Notes: generated by a model from the sequence alone, not told the origin. 64,000 nucleotides of DNA from Butyrivibrio sp. MC2013 (GCF_000424585.1 NZ_AUKE01000015.1:45692-109691), one strand, 5' to 3'. Numbered from the stretch's first letter, positions 53,899 to 63,387 are shown. A program made the numbers and translations.

Positions 53899-54728
53899 AT
53901 ACAGGTAAATGGCTAACAGGGGCTGGCTTGTCCCATGAGAAAGCTAAAAGTAAGAAGAAAGAAAAAGAAGGATCATTCATTTGGAAATCCTTCAAAAACT
54001 TTGATTTTCATATGCCTGTAAGGGAAGATCTGCCCCATATATTTTTGGGACTTGGTATCGTCCTTGCCTTGTCCTGGCTCTTTTACAGGAATGTCATGGT
54101 GGCTGTCCTGCTATTACCTCTTGTCATCCCTTTTCACGAAAAGATGCGCAGGGAGAGGATCTTAAGGGAGAACCATGAGATAGGAAGGCAGTTCAGAGAT
54201 GCGCTTATATCCGTATCTACCAGCCAGAAAGCAGGCTATTCCATTGAAAATTCTTTTGTATCAGCATATGGAGACATGACAAGGCTCTACGGTGAACAGT
54301 CTCCTATATGCAGGGAGCTTAGGAGGATAGAGAAGGGACTTAGAAATAATATTGTGATTGAAAAGCTCCTTGCTGATATGGGAGAGAGGACCATGAACAA
54401 GCATATCGAGGAATTTGCATCTGTATTTGCAGTTGCAAAGAAAAGCGGCGGCAATATGACTGCCATGCTGGAAGCCACGGTCAGCCAGATCGGTAACAGG
54501 ACGGAAGTGGAAAGGGAGATAGATATCATCACATCTGCAGGCAAGATGGAGGCCAGGATCATGGAAGTCATACCCATGGCTATACTCTTTTACGTCAGTA
54601 TCTCCAATCCGGGTTTCTTTGATCCTCTGTATCATAATCTCTTTGGCATCGCGGTGATGACTGCCTGCCTTGGAGTGTACATAACAGGCTATGTCTGGAT
54701 CGAGAAGATCATACAGCTTGATATATAA
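53895..54728 (+). CDS. tadB: Tad inner-membrane protein TadB-like
   Basis: Platform protein with a type II secretion F domain. It has two membrane segments near the N terminus, a cytoplasmic helical domain (FRDALISVSTSQKAGYSIENSF, MLEATVSQIGNRTEVEREI) and two segments near the C terminus. 277 residues. The ATG overlaps the cpaF stop by four bases. Confidence 0.9.
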   Translation: MNTGKWLTGAGLSHEKAKSKKKEKEGSFIWKSFKNFDFHMPVREDLPHIFLGLGIVLALSWLFYRNVMVAVLLLPLVIPFHEKMRRERILRENHEIGRQFRDALISVSTSQKAGYSIENSFVSAYGDMTRLYGEQSPICRELRRIEKGLRNNIVIEKLLADMGERTMNKHIEEFASVFAVAKKSGGNMTAMLEATVSQIGNRTEVEREIDIITSAGKMEARIMEVIPMAILFYVSISNPGFFDPLYHNLFGIAVMTACLGVYITGYVWIEKIIQLDI

Positions 54729-54738
54729 GGGAGGAGAG

Positions 54739-56202
54739 ATGAGAGGAATATACATATATGCAGGAGTCCTCATCCTGGTCCTGGCAGCAGGCCTTGTGTC
54801 TGTTAGGGAAGTCTTGCCTGAAGGCATGGAGGGCTCTGCTATAGAGAGATTCTTTTGGAGGATTGGAGGCCTCTTCTACAGAAAGGTTCTCAGGAAGAGA
54901 AAGGCTCTTGAGATAGCAGGGATCCAAAATGACCTGACTACCATAAGGCCTCAGGGCAGGGGCGAAGAGCAGGCAGCAGAGTACTACATCAGAAAGACTG
55001 CTGTCAGCCTCATTGTCATAATGGCTGCGGCATTCCTGGCCATCTTGGCATCATTTTCCAATCAGAGTGCCGGGAGACTTGAAGAAGAGGACCGCATCAT
55101 GAGAAGTGGATATGGAGGGAGCTCCGGACATGAGAAGCTTGAAGCCAGTGACGAAAACGGAAGGATCATAGGAAGCTATGAAATCACCGTGGATGCCAGG
55201 CTCTACACCGATGAGGAGCTTGGCAGCATGCAGGAGAAGCTGGCCGGGGAGATAAGCGAACTGATCCTGGGATCAAATGAGAGCCTTGACAAGGTCAGGC
55301 AGGATTTGAAGCTTATAACAAGAGCAGAGGGATATCCCTTTAGCATAAGTTGGAACAGCAGTGATTATGAGCTTCTTGATAGCGACGGCCATGTGCACAA
55401 CGATGATATGGAGGGAATGCAAGGCAGCGTGATCCTTACAGCGAGATATTCTGCCCAGGATATGGTCTGGGAGCAGGAGATCCCTGTCATGGTCCTATCA
55501 CCAGAGCTCTCTGAGGCTGAATTGACAGACAGGGAGATGAAGGAGCTTATAAGCCAGGCCGGGGATGAGAGCAGGACTGATGAATACCAGGAGCTTCCCC
55601 GTTATTACAAGGGCAGCAGGATCAGCTGGCAAAGGCAGGTCACAGATAACAGTCCAGTAGTATTTATACTGCTCTTTATGGCTGGGATATGCCTCTATTA
55701 TGTCAAGGATGAGCAGCTTAAGGAGAGCGTCAAAAAGAGGGAAGAGGAGATGATAGCTGCCTACCCTCAGATAGTATCCAAGCTGGTCCTTTACCTCGGG
55801 GCAGGGATGACTGTGAGAGCCATATTTGAAAAGCTGGCAGCTGAATATGATGAATCATTAAAGAAAGGCGGGAGAAAATCCTATGCCATGGATGAGATCA
55901 GGATAATGGTCAATCAGATAAAAACCGGATCGGCGGAGGAGGCTGCATATGATATGTTCGGCCTCAGATGCAGATGCGTTCCATATACAAGGCTGGTAAG
56001 CCTCTTAACACAGAATCTTAGAAAAGGTAACAGTAGTCTTCTGGTTCTTTTGCGGTCAGAATCCGTCAAAGCAGAGGAAGAAAGAATGAGTATAGCCAGA
56101 AAAGCAGGTGAGAAGATGGCCACAAGGCTCCTTCCGCCCATGATGCTGATGCTGGCACTGATCATGGTAATAATCATGATACCTGCATTTAGTAGTTTCT
56201 AA
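54739..56202 (+). CDS. tadC: Tad inner-membrane protein TadC-like with large extracytoplasmic insert
   Basis: Second platform protein. About 488 residues from ATG 54739 (GGGAGGAG directly upstream). The C-terminal half is a T2SF domain: KREEEMIAAYPQIVSKLVLYLGAGMTVRAIFEKLA, followed by two membrane segments. Between membrane segments near residues 90 and 305 lies a ~190-residue outside domain with YEITVDARLYTDEELGSMQEKL and a second mixed beta part. Ordinary TadC has no such insert. It may contact the pilin or the wall. Confidence 0.85.
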   Translation: MRGIYIYAGVLILVLAAGLVSVREVLPEGMEGSAIERFFWRIGGLFYRKVLRKRKALEIAGIQNDLTTIRPQGRGEEQAAEYYIRKTAVSLIVIMAAAFLAILASFSNQSAGRLEEEDRIMRSGYGGSSGHEKLEASDENGRIIGSYEITVDARLYTDEELGSMQEKLAGEISELILGSNESLDKVRQDLKLITRAEGYPFSISWNSSDYELLDSDGHVHNDDMEGMQGSVILTARYSAQDMVWEQEIPVMVLSPELSEAELTDREMKELISQAGDESRTDEYQELPRYYKGSRISWQRQVTDNSPVVFILLFMAGICLYYVKDEQLKESVKKREEEMIAAYPQIVSKLVLYLGAGMTVRAIFEKLAAEYDESLKKGGRKSYAMDEIRIMVNQIKTGSAEEAAYDMFGLRCRCVPYTRLVSLLTQNLRKGNSSLLVLLRSESVKAEEERMSIARKAGEKMATRLLPPMMLMLALIMVIIMIPAFSSF

Positions 56203-56258
56203 AGCAGTATCTGATTATCAAATAAAACAATATTTTACACAAAAAAGGAGAAGAAAAA

Positions 56259-56513
56259 ATGAGAAACACAATGAGCAAGGTTGCAAAGAAAGTGAACGGA
56301 ATCAGGATCGGAGCAGAAAACAAGCTGGCTCTGTGGATGAACGGATGCGCAGACTTAAAGGATGATAACGCAGGTATGGGAACTATCGAGATGGTGCTTC
56401 TCATCGTGGTCCTGATCTCACTGGTAGTGATCTTCAGAAGCGGTATCAAGGCTGTCCTGAGCTCTGTTATGAATACCATCTCCAGCGGCGCTGACAAGAT
56501 CACTGTAGAATGA
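56259..56513 (+). CDS. Flp-type IVb pilin
   Basis: 84 residues. A ~40-residue basic leader ends at GMGTIEM, where the A24 peptidase should cut after Gly, leaving Thr-Ile-Glu at the start of the mature pilin with the usual Glu at position 3-5; a hydrophobic helix (MVLLIVVLISLVVIF) follows. AAGGAGAAG eight bases before ATG is a very good site, in keeping with a major subunit. The leader is longer than typical. Confidence 0.88.
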   Translation: MRNTMSKVAKKVNGIRIGAENKLALWMNGCADLKDDNAGMGTIEMVLLIVVLISLVVIFRSGIKAVLSSVMNTISSGADKITVE

Positions 56514-56529
56514 TCTTTTGGTGGGTGGC

Positions 56530-58041
56530 ATGAATAACAGACGAAAAGCGGTCCTTACCGTATATCTGGCACTGATATTGCCCCTTTTGTTATCTTTTGT
56601 ACTGGCGCTCTTTTGGGGCGCCAGGGTTCATGCCGAACGAATGAAGGCAGAGCTTGTCACTGACATAGCAGGTAATGCGGTCCTTGGTGAATACAATAAA
56701 GAGCTGAGAAAGCAGTACGGGCTGTTGTTTGTAGATACTGCCTATAATCTGGGTTATGGCGGAGCAGGTAATCTGGAAGACCGCATATCCTATTATTTAG
56801 AGGGTAATACCGGCTCTGACCTGGCAGGGAGCCTCCTGAATATGACTAATTATTCAGAGCTGTCTGTTACAGAGAATCTTCTTACTCATTACACTCTGGC
56901 AACGGATTGCAATACACAAGTCATGCAGAGGCAGATCCTGGAATATATGGAATCAGAGCCTTTGGAAGCGGCAGTTTCTTCTATGGGAGCGCAGACAGCA
57001 GAAGCTGAAGGGATTCTGGCAGGTCAGGTCGCAGATGGTTTTGATGCTACAAGCGAAGATAATCCCATATTGGATTTTGCCATAGATAATTTTGGAAGAG
57101 TGTCTGAAGTGTTTGACAGCCACTCCGATGTAGATACAGGCGGCCTGGGAGCAGGAGATGTCAGAGATCAGCTCCCGGGCGATGGCCTGGGCAGTCTTGA
57201 AGGTTTAAAGGGCAAGAGCAAGGAAGAAAAGGCGGGGATCATACTGAGTATGGTAGTATCTGATACCTCGTCCTTGTCCAGGGCCAGCTTTGACGAGTCT
57301 TCCGTATACAGTGGACGAGACAACAGAAAGGGCCTGGGAGTGGACCCTTCCATAAATGTCAGCTGGGGAGAAAAGCTTCTTTTGAATGAATATATATTTG
57401 AGAAGCTGGGCTGCTATGGAGATGAGAAGGATAATTCTCATATGGCCTATGAGATTGAATATCTTATAGGGCAAAAAAACTCGGATATTAAGAATCTCTC
57501 AAAGGTTGTAATGTGGCTGCTCACTATGAGGATGGTCATAGATTTTCTATATGTCCTGCAGGTTGGCACAGAGCCCAACACTGTTGTCAACAGTATCGCA
57601 GAATCCATATGCGGGATATTCCCCGTGGCACTTCCCTTGTATGAAGTAATAGTAGGAGTCCTTGCTATAATATGGGGCTTTATAGAAGCCAGAAATGATG
57701 TGTCCATACTGATGAGTGGCGGCAAGGTGCCCGTTCTCAAGGATCCATCATCCTGGAAAACGGATATAGACTCCATCGCATCAGGGAGCATGGGCAGTAA
57801 TGCTGCGGGTCTTGATTACAAGGGCTATCTAAGGGTCATGATCAGTCTCAGGCAGACCCTTGGGACCAGTGCACTTATAAAGAGGGCTATGGATATCATG
57901 GAGCTGGATATCAGGAAAGCAGGCTATGAGAAGTTCAGACTTGATGACTGTATAGAAAGCTTTGGTCTGCAGGTGGTCTTTGCGGGGGGATCCGGTTTGG
58001 ATACAACGGTGGTAAGAGATTTTACTTTTGTTAAGGAGTAG
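56530..58041 (+). CDS. Tad-associated membrane-anchored protein (DUF5702-like)
   Basis: About 503 residues: an N-terminal hydrophobic stretch (VYLALILPLLLSFVLALFWGA) with the features of a pseudopilin anchor, then a large outside domain starting AGNAVLGEYNKELRKQYGLLFVD, and two further hydrophobic segments near residues 340-400. The set matches a clostridial family found in Tad operons (DUF5702, from memory). GGTGGG precedes ATG 56530; TTG 56518 upstream is less likely. Probably a minor pilus or tip component. Confidence 0.7.
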   Translation: MNNRRKAVLTVYLALILPLLLSFVLALFWGARVHAERMKAELVTDIAGNAVLGEYNKELRKQYGLLFVDTAYNLGYGGAGNLEDRISYYLEGNTGSDLAGSLLNMTNYSELSVTENLLTHYTLATDCNTQVMQRQILEYMESEPLEAAVSSMGAQTAEAEGILAGQVADGFDATSEDNPILDFAIDNFGRVSEVFDSHSDVDTGGLGAGDVRDQLPGDGLGSLEGLKGKSKEEKAGIILSMVVSDTSSLSRASFDESSVYSGRDNRKGLGVDPSINVSWGEKLLLNEYIFEKLGCYGDEKDNSHMAYEIEYLIGQKNSDIKNLSKVVMWLLTMRMVIDFLYVLQVGTEPNTVVNSIAESICGIFPVALPLYEVIVGVLAIIWGFIEARNDVSILMSGGKVPVLKDPSSWKTDIDSIASGSMGSNAAGLDYKGYLRVMISLRQTLGTSALIKRAMDIMELDIRKAGYEKFRLDDCIESFGLQVVFAGGSGLDTTVVRDFTFVKE

Positions 58042-58050
58042 GAAGTTTGT

Positions 58051-58899
58051 ATGGATAAAAGACAATCATCATGCAAGGCGGCAATTACTCTTGAAGCAGC
58101 TCTTGTCCTTCCCTTCTTTCTGATATTTTTTGCCATTATATTGTCGGTATTCGACATGCTCAGGATCCAGAACGCTTTTGAGATAGCTGCGCACCAGGAA
58201 GGGCAAAGGATCGCTCTTTTAAGATATGAAGCAGGGCTGGCTATAGATGAAGGCACGGATATTACAGGCATAGATCTCCCCGCTGGTGAGGGCTCGTCAG
58301 AAGAGTACTTTACTAATCTATTGTCTGTCACTGCCATAAATGGCATGATCAGACAATACCTTAGCGGCTCCGGGATATTGGAATCGCCTCTCTTGGAAAA
58401 CGGATTTATTGTATATCCTTCGGATGCAGCTGTGGGAGGGCTGATCTCTTTTAAGATCGCATATAGGACAAGACCCTACTTTGCTCCATCCTGGGGTAGC
58501 TTTCATTTCAATAATCAGATCCCCTATATGGGCCATGACTGGACCGGCTTTGATATGGACAGCGGCCTTGATGGAAGAGAAGATGCAGAGCGTATGGTCT
58601 ACATATGCGGAGAGGATGAGGAGCATGTATATCATGGGGACAAGTATTGCACACATCTATACCATGAGACGGCCTCCTGCAGCAAGGATCAGATAGAGAA
58701 TATGAGAAGCGCAGATGGCCATAAATACTATCCATGTGACAGGTGCGGCGGCGGAGGGAGCGTAGTGTATTATACGAGCTACGGTACCAGGTACCATTCC
58801 TCTGTCAGATGCTCTGCTCTATACAGAAATGTTACTGCTATACCCATCAGTCAGGCTATGGAGTCTATGAGAGGCCCCTGCTCTAAATGCGGAGGATGA
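58051..58899 (+). CDS. TadE-like pseudopilin with duplicated Cys/His motif
   Basis: 282 residues. The N terminus AITLEAALVLPFFLIFFAIIL is the TadE-type anchor with Glu in the helix. The C-terminal ~100 residues hold two copies of a pattern H-x5-C then C-x2-C: VYHGDKYC ... CDRC (about residues 191-231) and RYHSSVRC ... CSKC (about 249-281). These probably bind zinc outside the cell, or form disulfides. RBS AGGAGTAGGAAG. Role likely minor pilin or adhesive part. Confidence 0.78.
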   Translation: MDKRQSSCKAAITLEAALVLPFFLIFFAIILSVFDMLRIQNAFEIAAHQEGQRIALLRYEAGLAIDEGTDITGIDLPAGEGSSEEYFTNLLSVTAINGMIRQYLSGSGILESPLLENGFIVYPSDAAVGGLISFKIAYRTRPYFAPSWGSFHFNNQIPYMGHDWTGFDMDSGLDGREDAERMVYICGEDEEHVYHGDKYCTHLYHETASCSKDQIENMRSADGHKYYPCDRCGGGGSVVYYTSYGTRYHSSVRCSALYRNVTAIPISQAMESMRGPCSKCGG

Positions 58900-58929
58900 A
58901 TCAATGAATAATTATCTGGAGGTAATGAA

Positions 58930-59388
58930 ATGAGTATATCGATCCAAAATGCCATAACGGTCATATCGATGATCATGCTGGTCTATCTTGTTGCGGGAGC
59001 GGTGATAGATATAAAAAAGCGCTCTGTTACAGGGCTGTATCTTGGGATGGGAGCTGCGATAGCAGCTGTATCGGCTCTTGTAAGGATTGCGGCAGGACTA
59101 CCCCTTCCCATGGTCTTCTTTGAGCTCTTGCCGGGACTTGCCATTTTGTTTGTGGCCTTTGTCACAGGACAGAAAATAGGATATGGCGACGGATGGATGA
59201 TACTCTTTTGCGGGCCTGTCTTTGGTCTTATGAATGTTGCGCTGGGAAGCTGCGCAGGCTTTTTTCTGGCAGGTGCCTTTTCTGCAGTATTGCTGCTGCT
59301 TAGAAAGGCTGGCAGGAATACCAGGTTGCCTTTTTTGCCTTTTCTGGCAGCAGGAATGGGAGGTATCTATGTTTTTACTATCTTCTGA
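58930..59388 (+). CDS. tadV: Prepilin peptidase, A24 family (TadV/CpaA)
   Basis: A small integral membrane aspartyl protease of 152 residues that processes the Flp pilin and pseudopilins. The two catalytic Asp lie in GAVIDIKKRSV and GYGDGWM. No methyltransferase domain, as in other CpaA proteins. GGAGG upstream. It overlaps the next gene by 20 bases. Confidence 0.9.
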   Translation: MSISIQNAITVISMIMLVYLVAGAVIDIKKRSVTGLYLGMGAAIAAVSALVRIAAGLPLPMVFFELLPGLAILFVAFVTGQKIGYGDGWMILFCGPVFGLMNVALGSCAGFFLAGAFSAVLLLLRKAGRNTRLPFLPFLAAGMGGIYVFTIF

Positions 59389-59860
59389 CAGAAGGCTGGG
59401 AGCCTATTATACAGTGGAGCTGTCCCTCCTTATGCCCATCATATTCGTGACTATCTCTTTGATCGCTCATTTTGCCTTTATGCTCTATGGAAGGGCTTTG
59501 CTCTCTCAGGATGCATACCTTCTCGCATACAGGGGAGTCATCCTGTCAGAGGAGGATCCCGGTGCATATGCTAGAGAGCGGGCCGACGAACAGTTTGGCA
59601 GTCAGTATATGGGAAACAGAAAGCCATCTGTGGAAGATGTGACAGTGGACAGCTCAGCAAAGACAGTGAGAGTGACCTTGTCCACATCTGCCTTTCATGG
59701 CTGGTACAGGCACGGAGATGTTGGATATTTTGGAAGCTGGGGATCATCTGCTTCCTGGGAAGCTTCATATCTTGATCCCAAAAGGCGCATACGTATGACA
59801 ACCAGGATTGTTGATATAGCCAGAATGGCATTGGAGGCTACAAATGCAGATTCGTTATGA
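59369..59860 (+). CDS. TadE-like pseudopilin
   Basis: 163 residues. It begins with a short leader, then AYYTVELSLLMPIIFVTISLI, a TadE anchor with Glu. GGGAGG before ATG 59369 decides the start; the frame extends upstream to 59234 but only through the peptidase gene. The rest is an outside domain with ~40% polar residues. Likely minor pilin. Confidence 0.82.
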   Translation: MFLLSSDRRLGAYYTVELSLLMPIIFVTISLIAHFAFMLYGRALLSQDAYLLAYRGVILSEEDPGAYARERADEQFGSQYMGNRKPSVEDVTVDSSAKTVRVTLSTSAFHGWYRHGDVGYFGSWGSSASWEASYLDPKRRIRMTTRIVDIARMALEATNADSL

Positions 59861-61367
59861 AAAAGATCTTTCGCATAATTATATAGTATTGGAAAAAGAA
59901 GATATAAAGGCTTCGGACTACAGGTACCGGATGCTGGAAGCACAAAACGCTCCCGGACTTATGCCTTGCAGTATCAGACAGATAAATGGGCTTTCATATC
60001 TTTATTACAAGGCAGATTCCTGTAGGAGCATTTATGACAGATATTATCCCGGTAAGATGAAGAGGGAGGATTATATAGCCTTTTTGGGAGATCTGGCTGA
60101 TACCTGCAAAGATATGAGGCAGTACCTGCTGGAAGAAGACTGGCTCATCCTTACAAGGGAGAATGTGCTTATAAGCCTTATGGATGGCAGATATAGATTT
60201 ATTTGCTGCCCGGATGCTGATGAGGATGCTGATATGGCTTCTTTTGGCGAGCTCCTTATAGATCTTGCAGACAGAGAGGATAGAGAACTGGTCAATCTGC
60301 TCTATGAATTTGACCAGCTCTTGTGTGAGGGCGGCTGGCAGCTGTCAGCTCTTGCAGAGCATATCAGAAAGAAGCTTCAAATGGGTATGGAAGAAGCTCC
60401 TTCCGACATGGTGGTTGAACCTGTGCGTGGGGCTTTTCCTTCTGCAACTCCCGCTAAAGCATTAAATGGTAAAGGATCGCAGCTGGATAAAATAGATATT
60501 TCTGAAGCGTCGCACCTTAGAGAGCCTGGTTTATCTGGCAGAGAAGCGGCAGATGAGCAGCTGAGGGCAGCCTCAAAAAAAGACAATAATGCCGCTGCAC
60601 GAAGGTCCATATATGAAATGGATGAGGAGGATACGGGAGACCTAAGGCCGACAAGCTGGTTTATATATTCTCTTTGTGCCCTGCTCATATCCGCTGCAGG
60701 CTTTTATATAAGAACAAATTATATTTTATCTCAGAGGGAAAACATTTTGTCTCTGGTGGTTATGGGGGCTACAGCCATAGCTTCTGCTTTGATGCTGGCT
60801 ATGGGTATAAGGGCAGCAGTTTCCGGTAAAGATCCTGAAGCCAAAAAGGAGAGGATCCCTGCAGGCATCAGGAGAAAAGGACCTCAACCGTCTCTTTCTC
60901 CGGTAAATGTGCCTGCAATGCAGGCGGCTTCTGCAGATCACATTGCTAGTCACCCTGCAGCCGTGCGTATGACCTCTATGGATCTGCAGCCTGCTATGGA
61001 TACAGGGCGGCCTGCCGGCTCTGTTGAAGAAGAGGATGCTGCTACTACCTGCTTGAATATTGCTCCTGTACAACAGGGCTGCCTATATAGCAAGGGGCTT
61101 GACCGCTGTATCCGAATAAACTTGGACAGATTGCCGCTTACTATTGGCAAGATGGAAGGGGGAGTGGATTATTGCCTGCCTTTTGGCCAGGTGAGCAGGA
61201 TCCATGCCAGGATCAGCAGGGATTCCAAAGGGGAGCTGAATATCACTGACCTTGGCTCTACAAATGGCAGCTATAGGAATGGCAAGAGGCTGCAGGTGCA
61301 GGAGGCCGCGCGTATTGTACCCGGTGACGAGATACGCATAGCTGATATTGCATTTGAACTGGGATAA
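59844..61367 (+). CDS. FHA-domain protein closing the Tad operon
   Basis: 507 residues. The N-terminal ~170 residues match a clostridial family (DUF6382, from memory) with YIVLEKEDIKASDYRYRML. Two membrane segments (about residues 270-290 and 300-325) follow, then a linker and a C-terminal FHA domain (~425-505) with VSRIHARISRDSKGELNITDLGSTNGSYRNG cut to its SRIHARI and DLGSTNGS motifs. FHA domains bind phosphothreonine, so a Ser/Thr kinase probably regulates pilus assembly. GGAGG before ATG, overlapping the previous gene by 17 bases. Confidence 0.85.
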   Translation: MQIRYEKDLSHNYIVLEKEDIKASDYRYRMLEAQNAPGLMPCSIRQINGLSYLYYKADSCRSIYDRYYPGKMKREDYIAFLGDLADTCKDMRQYLLEEDWLILTRENVLISLMDGRYRFICCPDADEDADMASFGELLIDLADREDRELVNLLYEFDQLLCEGGWQLSALAEHIRKKLQMGMEEAPSDMVVEPVRGAFPSATPAKALNGKGSQLDKIDISEASHLREPGLSGREAADEQLRAASKKDNNAAARRSIYEMDEEDTGDLRPTSWFIYSLCALLISAAGFYIRTNYILSQRENILSLVVMGATAIASALMLAMGIRAAVSGKDPEAKKERIPAGIRRKGPQPSLSPVNVPAMQAASADHIASHPAAVRMTSMDLQPAMDTGRPAGSVEEEDAATTCLNIAPVQQGCLYSKGLDRCIRINLDRLPLTIGKMEGGVDYCLPFGQVSRIHARISRDSKGELNITDLGSTNGSYRNGKRLQVQEAARIVPGDEIRIADIAFELG

Positions 61368-61452
61368 AGCATGGCATACAAGTATTTTGATAGGGACAGG
61401 GAATGTGACAGAATTATCTTTTGGAGCGGACGGGAAGCATAGCTAACATATC

Positions 61453-61482
61453 TTTCGAGTATGGCATAAAATATGATATGAT
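61453..61482 (+). promoter_or_regulatory. Possible promoter before the flavodoxin-SCP2 gene
   Basis: TTTCGA, 18 bases, TATGAT (61477-61482). Weak -35 but good -10. The rest of 61368-61585 is leader with no gene. Confidence 0.35.
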
Positions 61483-61585
61483 ATTAGTGGACAGGATCTA
61501 TGCGTTTTATAGGATCAATGTCTATCTATGAGATTGGTGAAGACGGTTACTCGTGAGTTATGGGAATGATCCGGGGGAGCAGCTC

Positions 61586-62596
61586 ATGAAGATAAACATA
61601 TATTATGGCGGTCGCGGGATAGTAGACGATCCGTCTCTCTATGTTGTAGACAGGATGGCAGAGGTTCTTAAAGAACTGAATGTTCAGGTAACAACATACA
61701 AGCTTTTCGAGCAGAATATCACCACGCTTTCCAATACTATAAAGGATGCCGACGGTATCATACTGGCTTCAACAGTTGAGTGGTATGGTATAGGCGGATA
61801 TATGATGCAGTTTCTGGATGCGTGCTGGCTGTATACGGACAAGGCTAAGATAGCAAGCCTCTATATGATGCCTGTTGTCATGTCCACTACCTATGGTGAG
61901 CGAGATGGAGTCACTTCTCTTGAAACTGCCTGGGAGATCCTTGGAGGTCTTTTGTGCGATGGGATATGCGGATATATAGCAGATACGTCTATATTTGATA
62001 AGAATGCGGAGTACAAGCGCCTGCTTGAAAAGAAGGCTGAAAACTTCTATAGGACAATATCCCAGAAGATGCCCGGCCTTCCTACAAGTAATCAGGTTGT
62101 CAAGCAGAAGGTATCCCTCACAAGGAGTCAGGACCTTACTCCTCAGGAATCCGAACAGCTTTCGCATTATGTATCTGATGAGAAATATGTAGAGACGCAG
62201 AAAGCGGATATCAGGGAGCTGTCGTCTATTTTCAGGGACAAGCTCAAGGAAGATGAGAATCTGGGCAAGGAAGAAAACTATATAAATCTGTTTAAGGAAG
62301 CCTTCAGTCCAAACAAGGATGTACATGGCAGCTATGGTATTACCGTAAGCGACAGACCCGGTATGAAAACCATAATAATAAAAGCAGCAGGAACCGCTCT
62401 TGGCATACAAGCAGCGGCAGGGGATGCTGAGCTGGATGTTGCGATGCAGATGACAAGAGACACGCTTGATGATATAGTATCCGGCAGGATGACCTTTCAG
62501 AGAGCCTTTATGGCAGGTAATATGAAAATGAAGGGCGATTTCAAGCTTCTTAGAGGGCTTGATCAGATCTTTGTATTTAAGGGTGAATCTAATTGA
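61586..62596 (+). CDS. Flavodoxin-fold reductase fused to SCP2-type domain
   Basis: About 336 residues. The N-terminal ~170 form an NADPH-dependent FMN reductase-like fold (MKINIYYGGRGIVDDPSLY, GIILASTVEWYGIGGYMMQFLD). The C-terminal ~110 are like a sterol-carrier (SCP2) domain ending MTFQRAFMAGNMKMKGDFKLLRGLDQIF. This pairing occurs in clostridia, but its role is unknown; a flavin enzyme with a hydrophobic-substrate pocket is a fair guess. GGGGGAG six bases before ATG 61586 fixes the start. Confidence 0.8.
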   Translation: MKINIYYGGRGIVDDPSLYVVDRMAEVLKELNVQVTTYKLFEQNITTLSNTIKDADGIILASTVEWYGIGGYMMQFLDACWLYTDKAKIASLYMMPVVMSTTYGERDGVTSLETAWEILGGLLCDGICGYIADTSIFDKNAEYKRLLEKKAENFYRTISQKMPGLPTSNQVVKQKVSLTRSQDLTPQESEQLSHYVSDEKYVETQKADIRELSSIFRDKLKEDENLGKEENYINLFKEAFSPNKDVHGSYGITVSDRPGMKTIIIKAAGTALGIQAAAGDAELDVAMQMTRDTLDDIVSGRMTFQRAFMAGNMKMKGDFKLLRGLDQIFVFKGESN

Positions 62597-62617
62597 TCGA
62601 GGAGGATGTATACTGTT

Positions 62618-63028
62618 ATGAAAGACGCAAATTGTATTTTCTGTAAGCTGGCCGGGGGAGATATTCCTACCAATGCAATCTATGAAGATGATGACTTTAA
62701 GGTTATACTTGATAATGGACCTGCCACAGCAGGACATGCACTTATACTGCCCAAGGATCACAGCAGGAACCTTTTGGATCTTCCTGATGAAACGGCTGCA
62801 AAGGTGCTCCCCCTGGCCAAGAAGCTGGCTCAGAGAATGAAAGATGTGCTTGGCTGCGATGGTCTTAATCTGGTCCAGAATAATGGAAGCGTTGCAGGTC
62901 AGACAGTTATGCATTTCCATCTTCATGTGATCCCCAGATATGAGAGTGATGATCAGAGGATTCTCTGGAAACCTACAGAACCGGATGATGAACAGCTCAG
63001 GAACCTGTGTGCAAGACTAAAGTTCTGA
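62618..63028 (+). CDS. HIT family nucleotide-binding protein
   Basis: A 136-residue histidine-triad hydrolase. It starts CIFCKLAGGDIP (zinc CxxC) and ends with the active site HFHLHVIPRY. Family members cleave AMP-amino acid or AMP-lysine adducts. The ATG at 62606 abuts its own GAGGAGG, so ATG 62618 is used. Confidence 0.93.
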   Translation: MKDANCIFCKLAGGDIPTNAIYEDDDFKVILDNGPATAGHALILPKDHSRNLLDLPDETAAKVLPLAKKLAQRMKDVLGCDGLNLVQNNGSVAGQTVMHFHLHVIPRYESDDQRILWKPTEPDDEQLRNLCARLKF

Positions 63029-63078
63029 GGGAAAACTTGTAAAAACAGTTAATATCTTAATAATATGCAGAAAATGGA

Positions 63079-63108
63079 TTGACAAAGCGGGAGAGGCTTC
63101 TGTATAAT
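63079..63108 (+). promoter_or_regulatory. Promoter of tRNA-Ser
   Basis: TTGACA (63079-63084), 18 bases, TATAAT (63103-63108). Consensus boxes. Confidence 0.85.
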
Positions 63109-63197
63109 AATTTTTGCGTCACGGACAAGTGATGAGCACTTGATCGTAGCGTATGGTTATAAATGAATATACCGTTTGGTAGTGGTTATTCAGGCAT

Positions 63198-63285
63198 GGA
63201 GAAATACTCAAGTGGCTGAAGAGGCGCCCCTGCTAAGGGTGTAGGCCGGGCAACCGGCGCGCGGGTTCAAATCCCGCTTTCTCCG
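63198..63285 (+). tRNA. tRNA-Ser (anticodon GCT)
   Basis: An 88-nt class II tRNA: acceptor GGAGAAA with TTTCTCC, anticodon loop CTGCTAA, a long variable arm GTAGGCCGGGCAACCGGCGC, and T arm CGGGTTCAAATCCCG. CCA not encoded. Confidence 0.96.
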
Positions 63286-63312
63286 TTTTTCGATCATGGC
63301 GTATAGCTGGAA

Positions 63313-63346
63313 AGGGAATCTTGAGAATACAAGATTCTCTTTTTTA
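63313..63346 (+). terminator. Terminator after tRNA-Ser
   Basis: GAATCTTG pairs with CAAGATTC over a short loop, followed by TCTTTTTT. Confidence 0.85.
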
Positions 63347-63387
63347 TCCCGATAAAACAGGGAGATCGAAAAAATTTAAAAAAGGTG

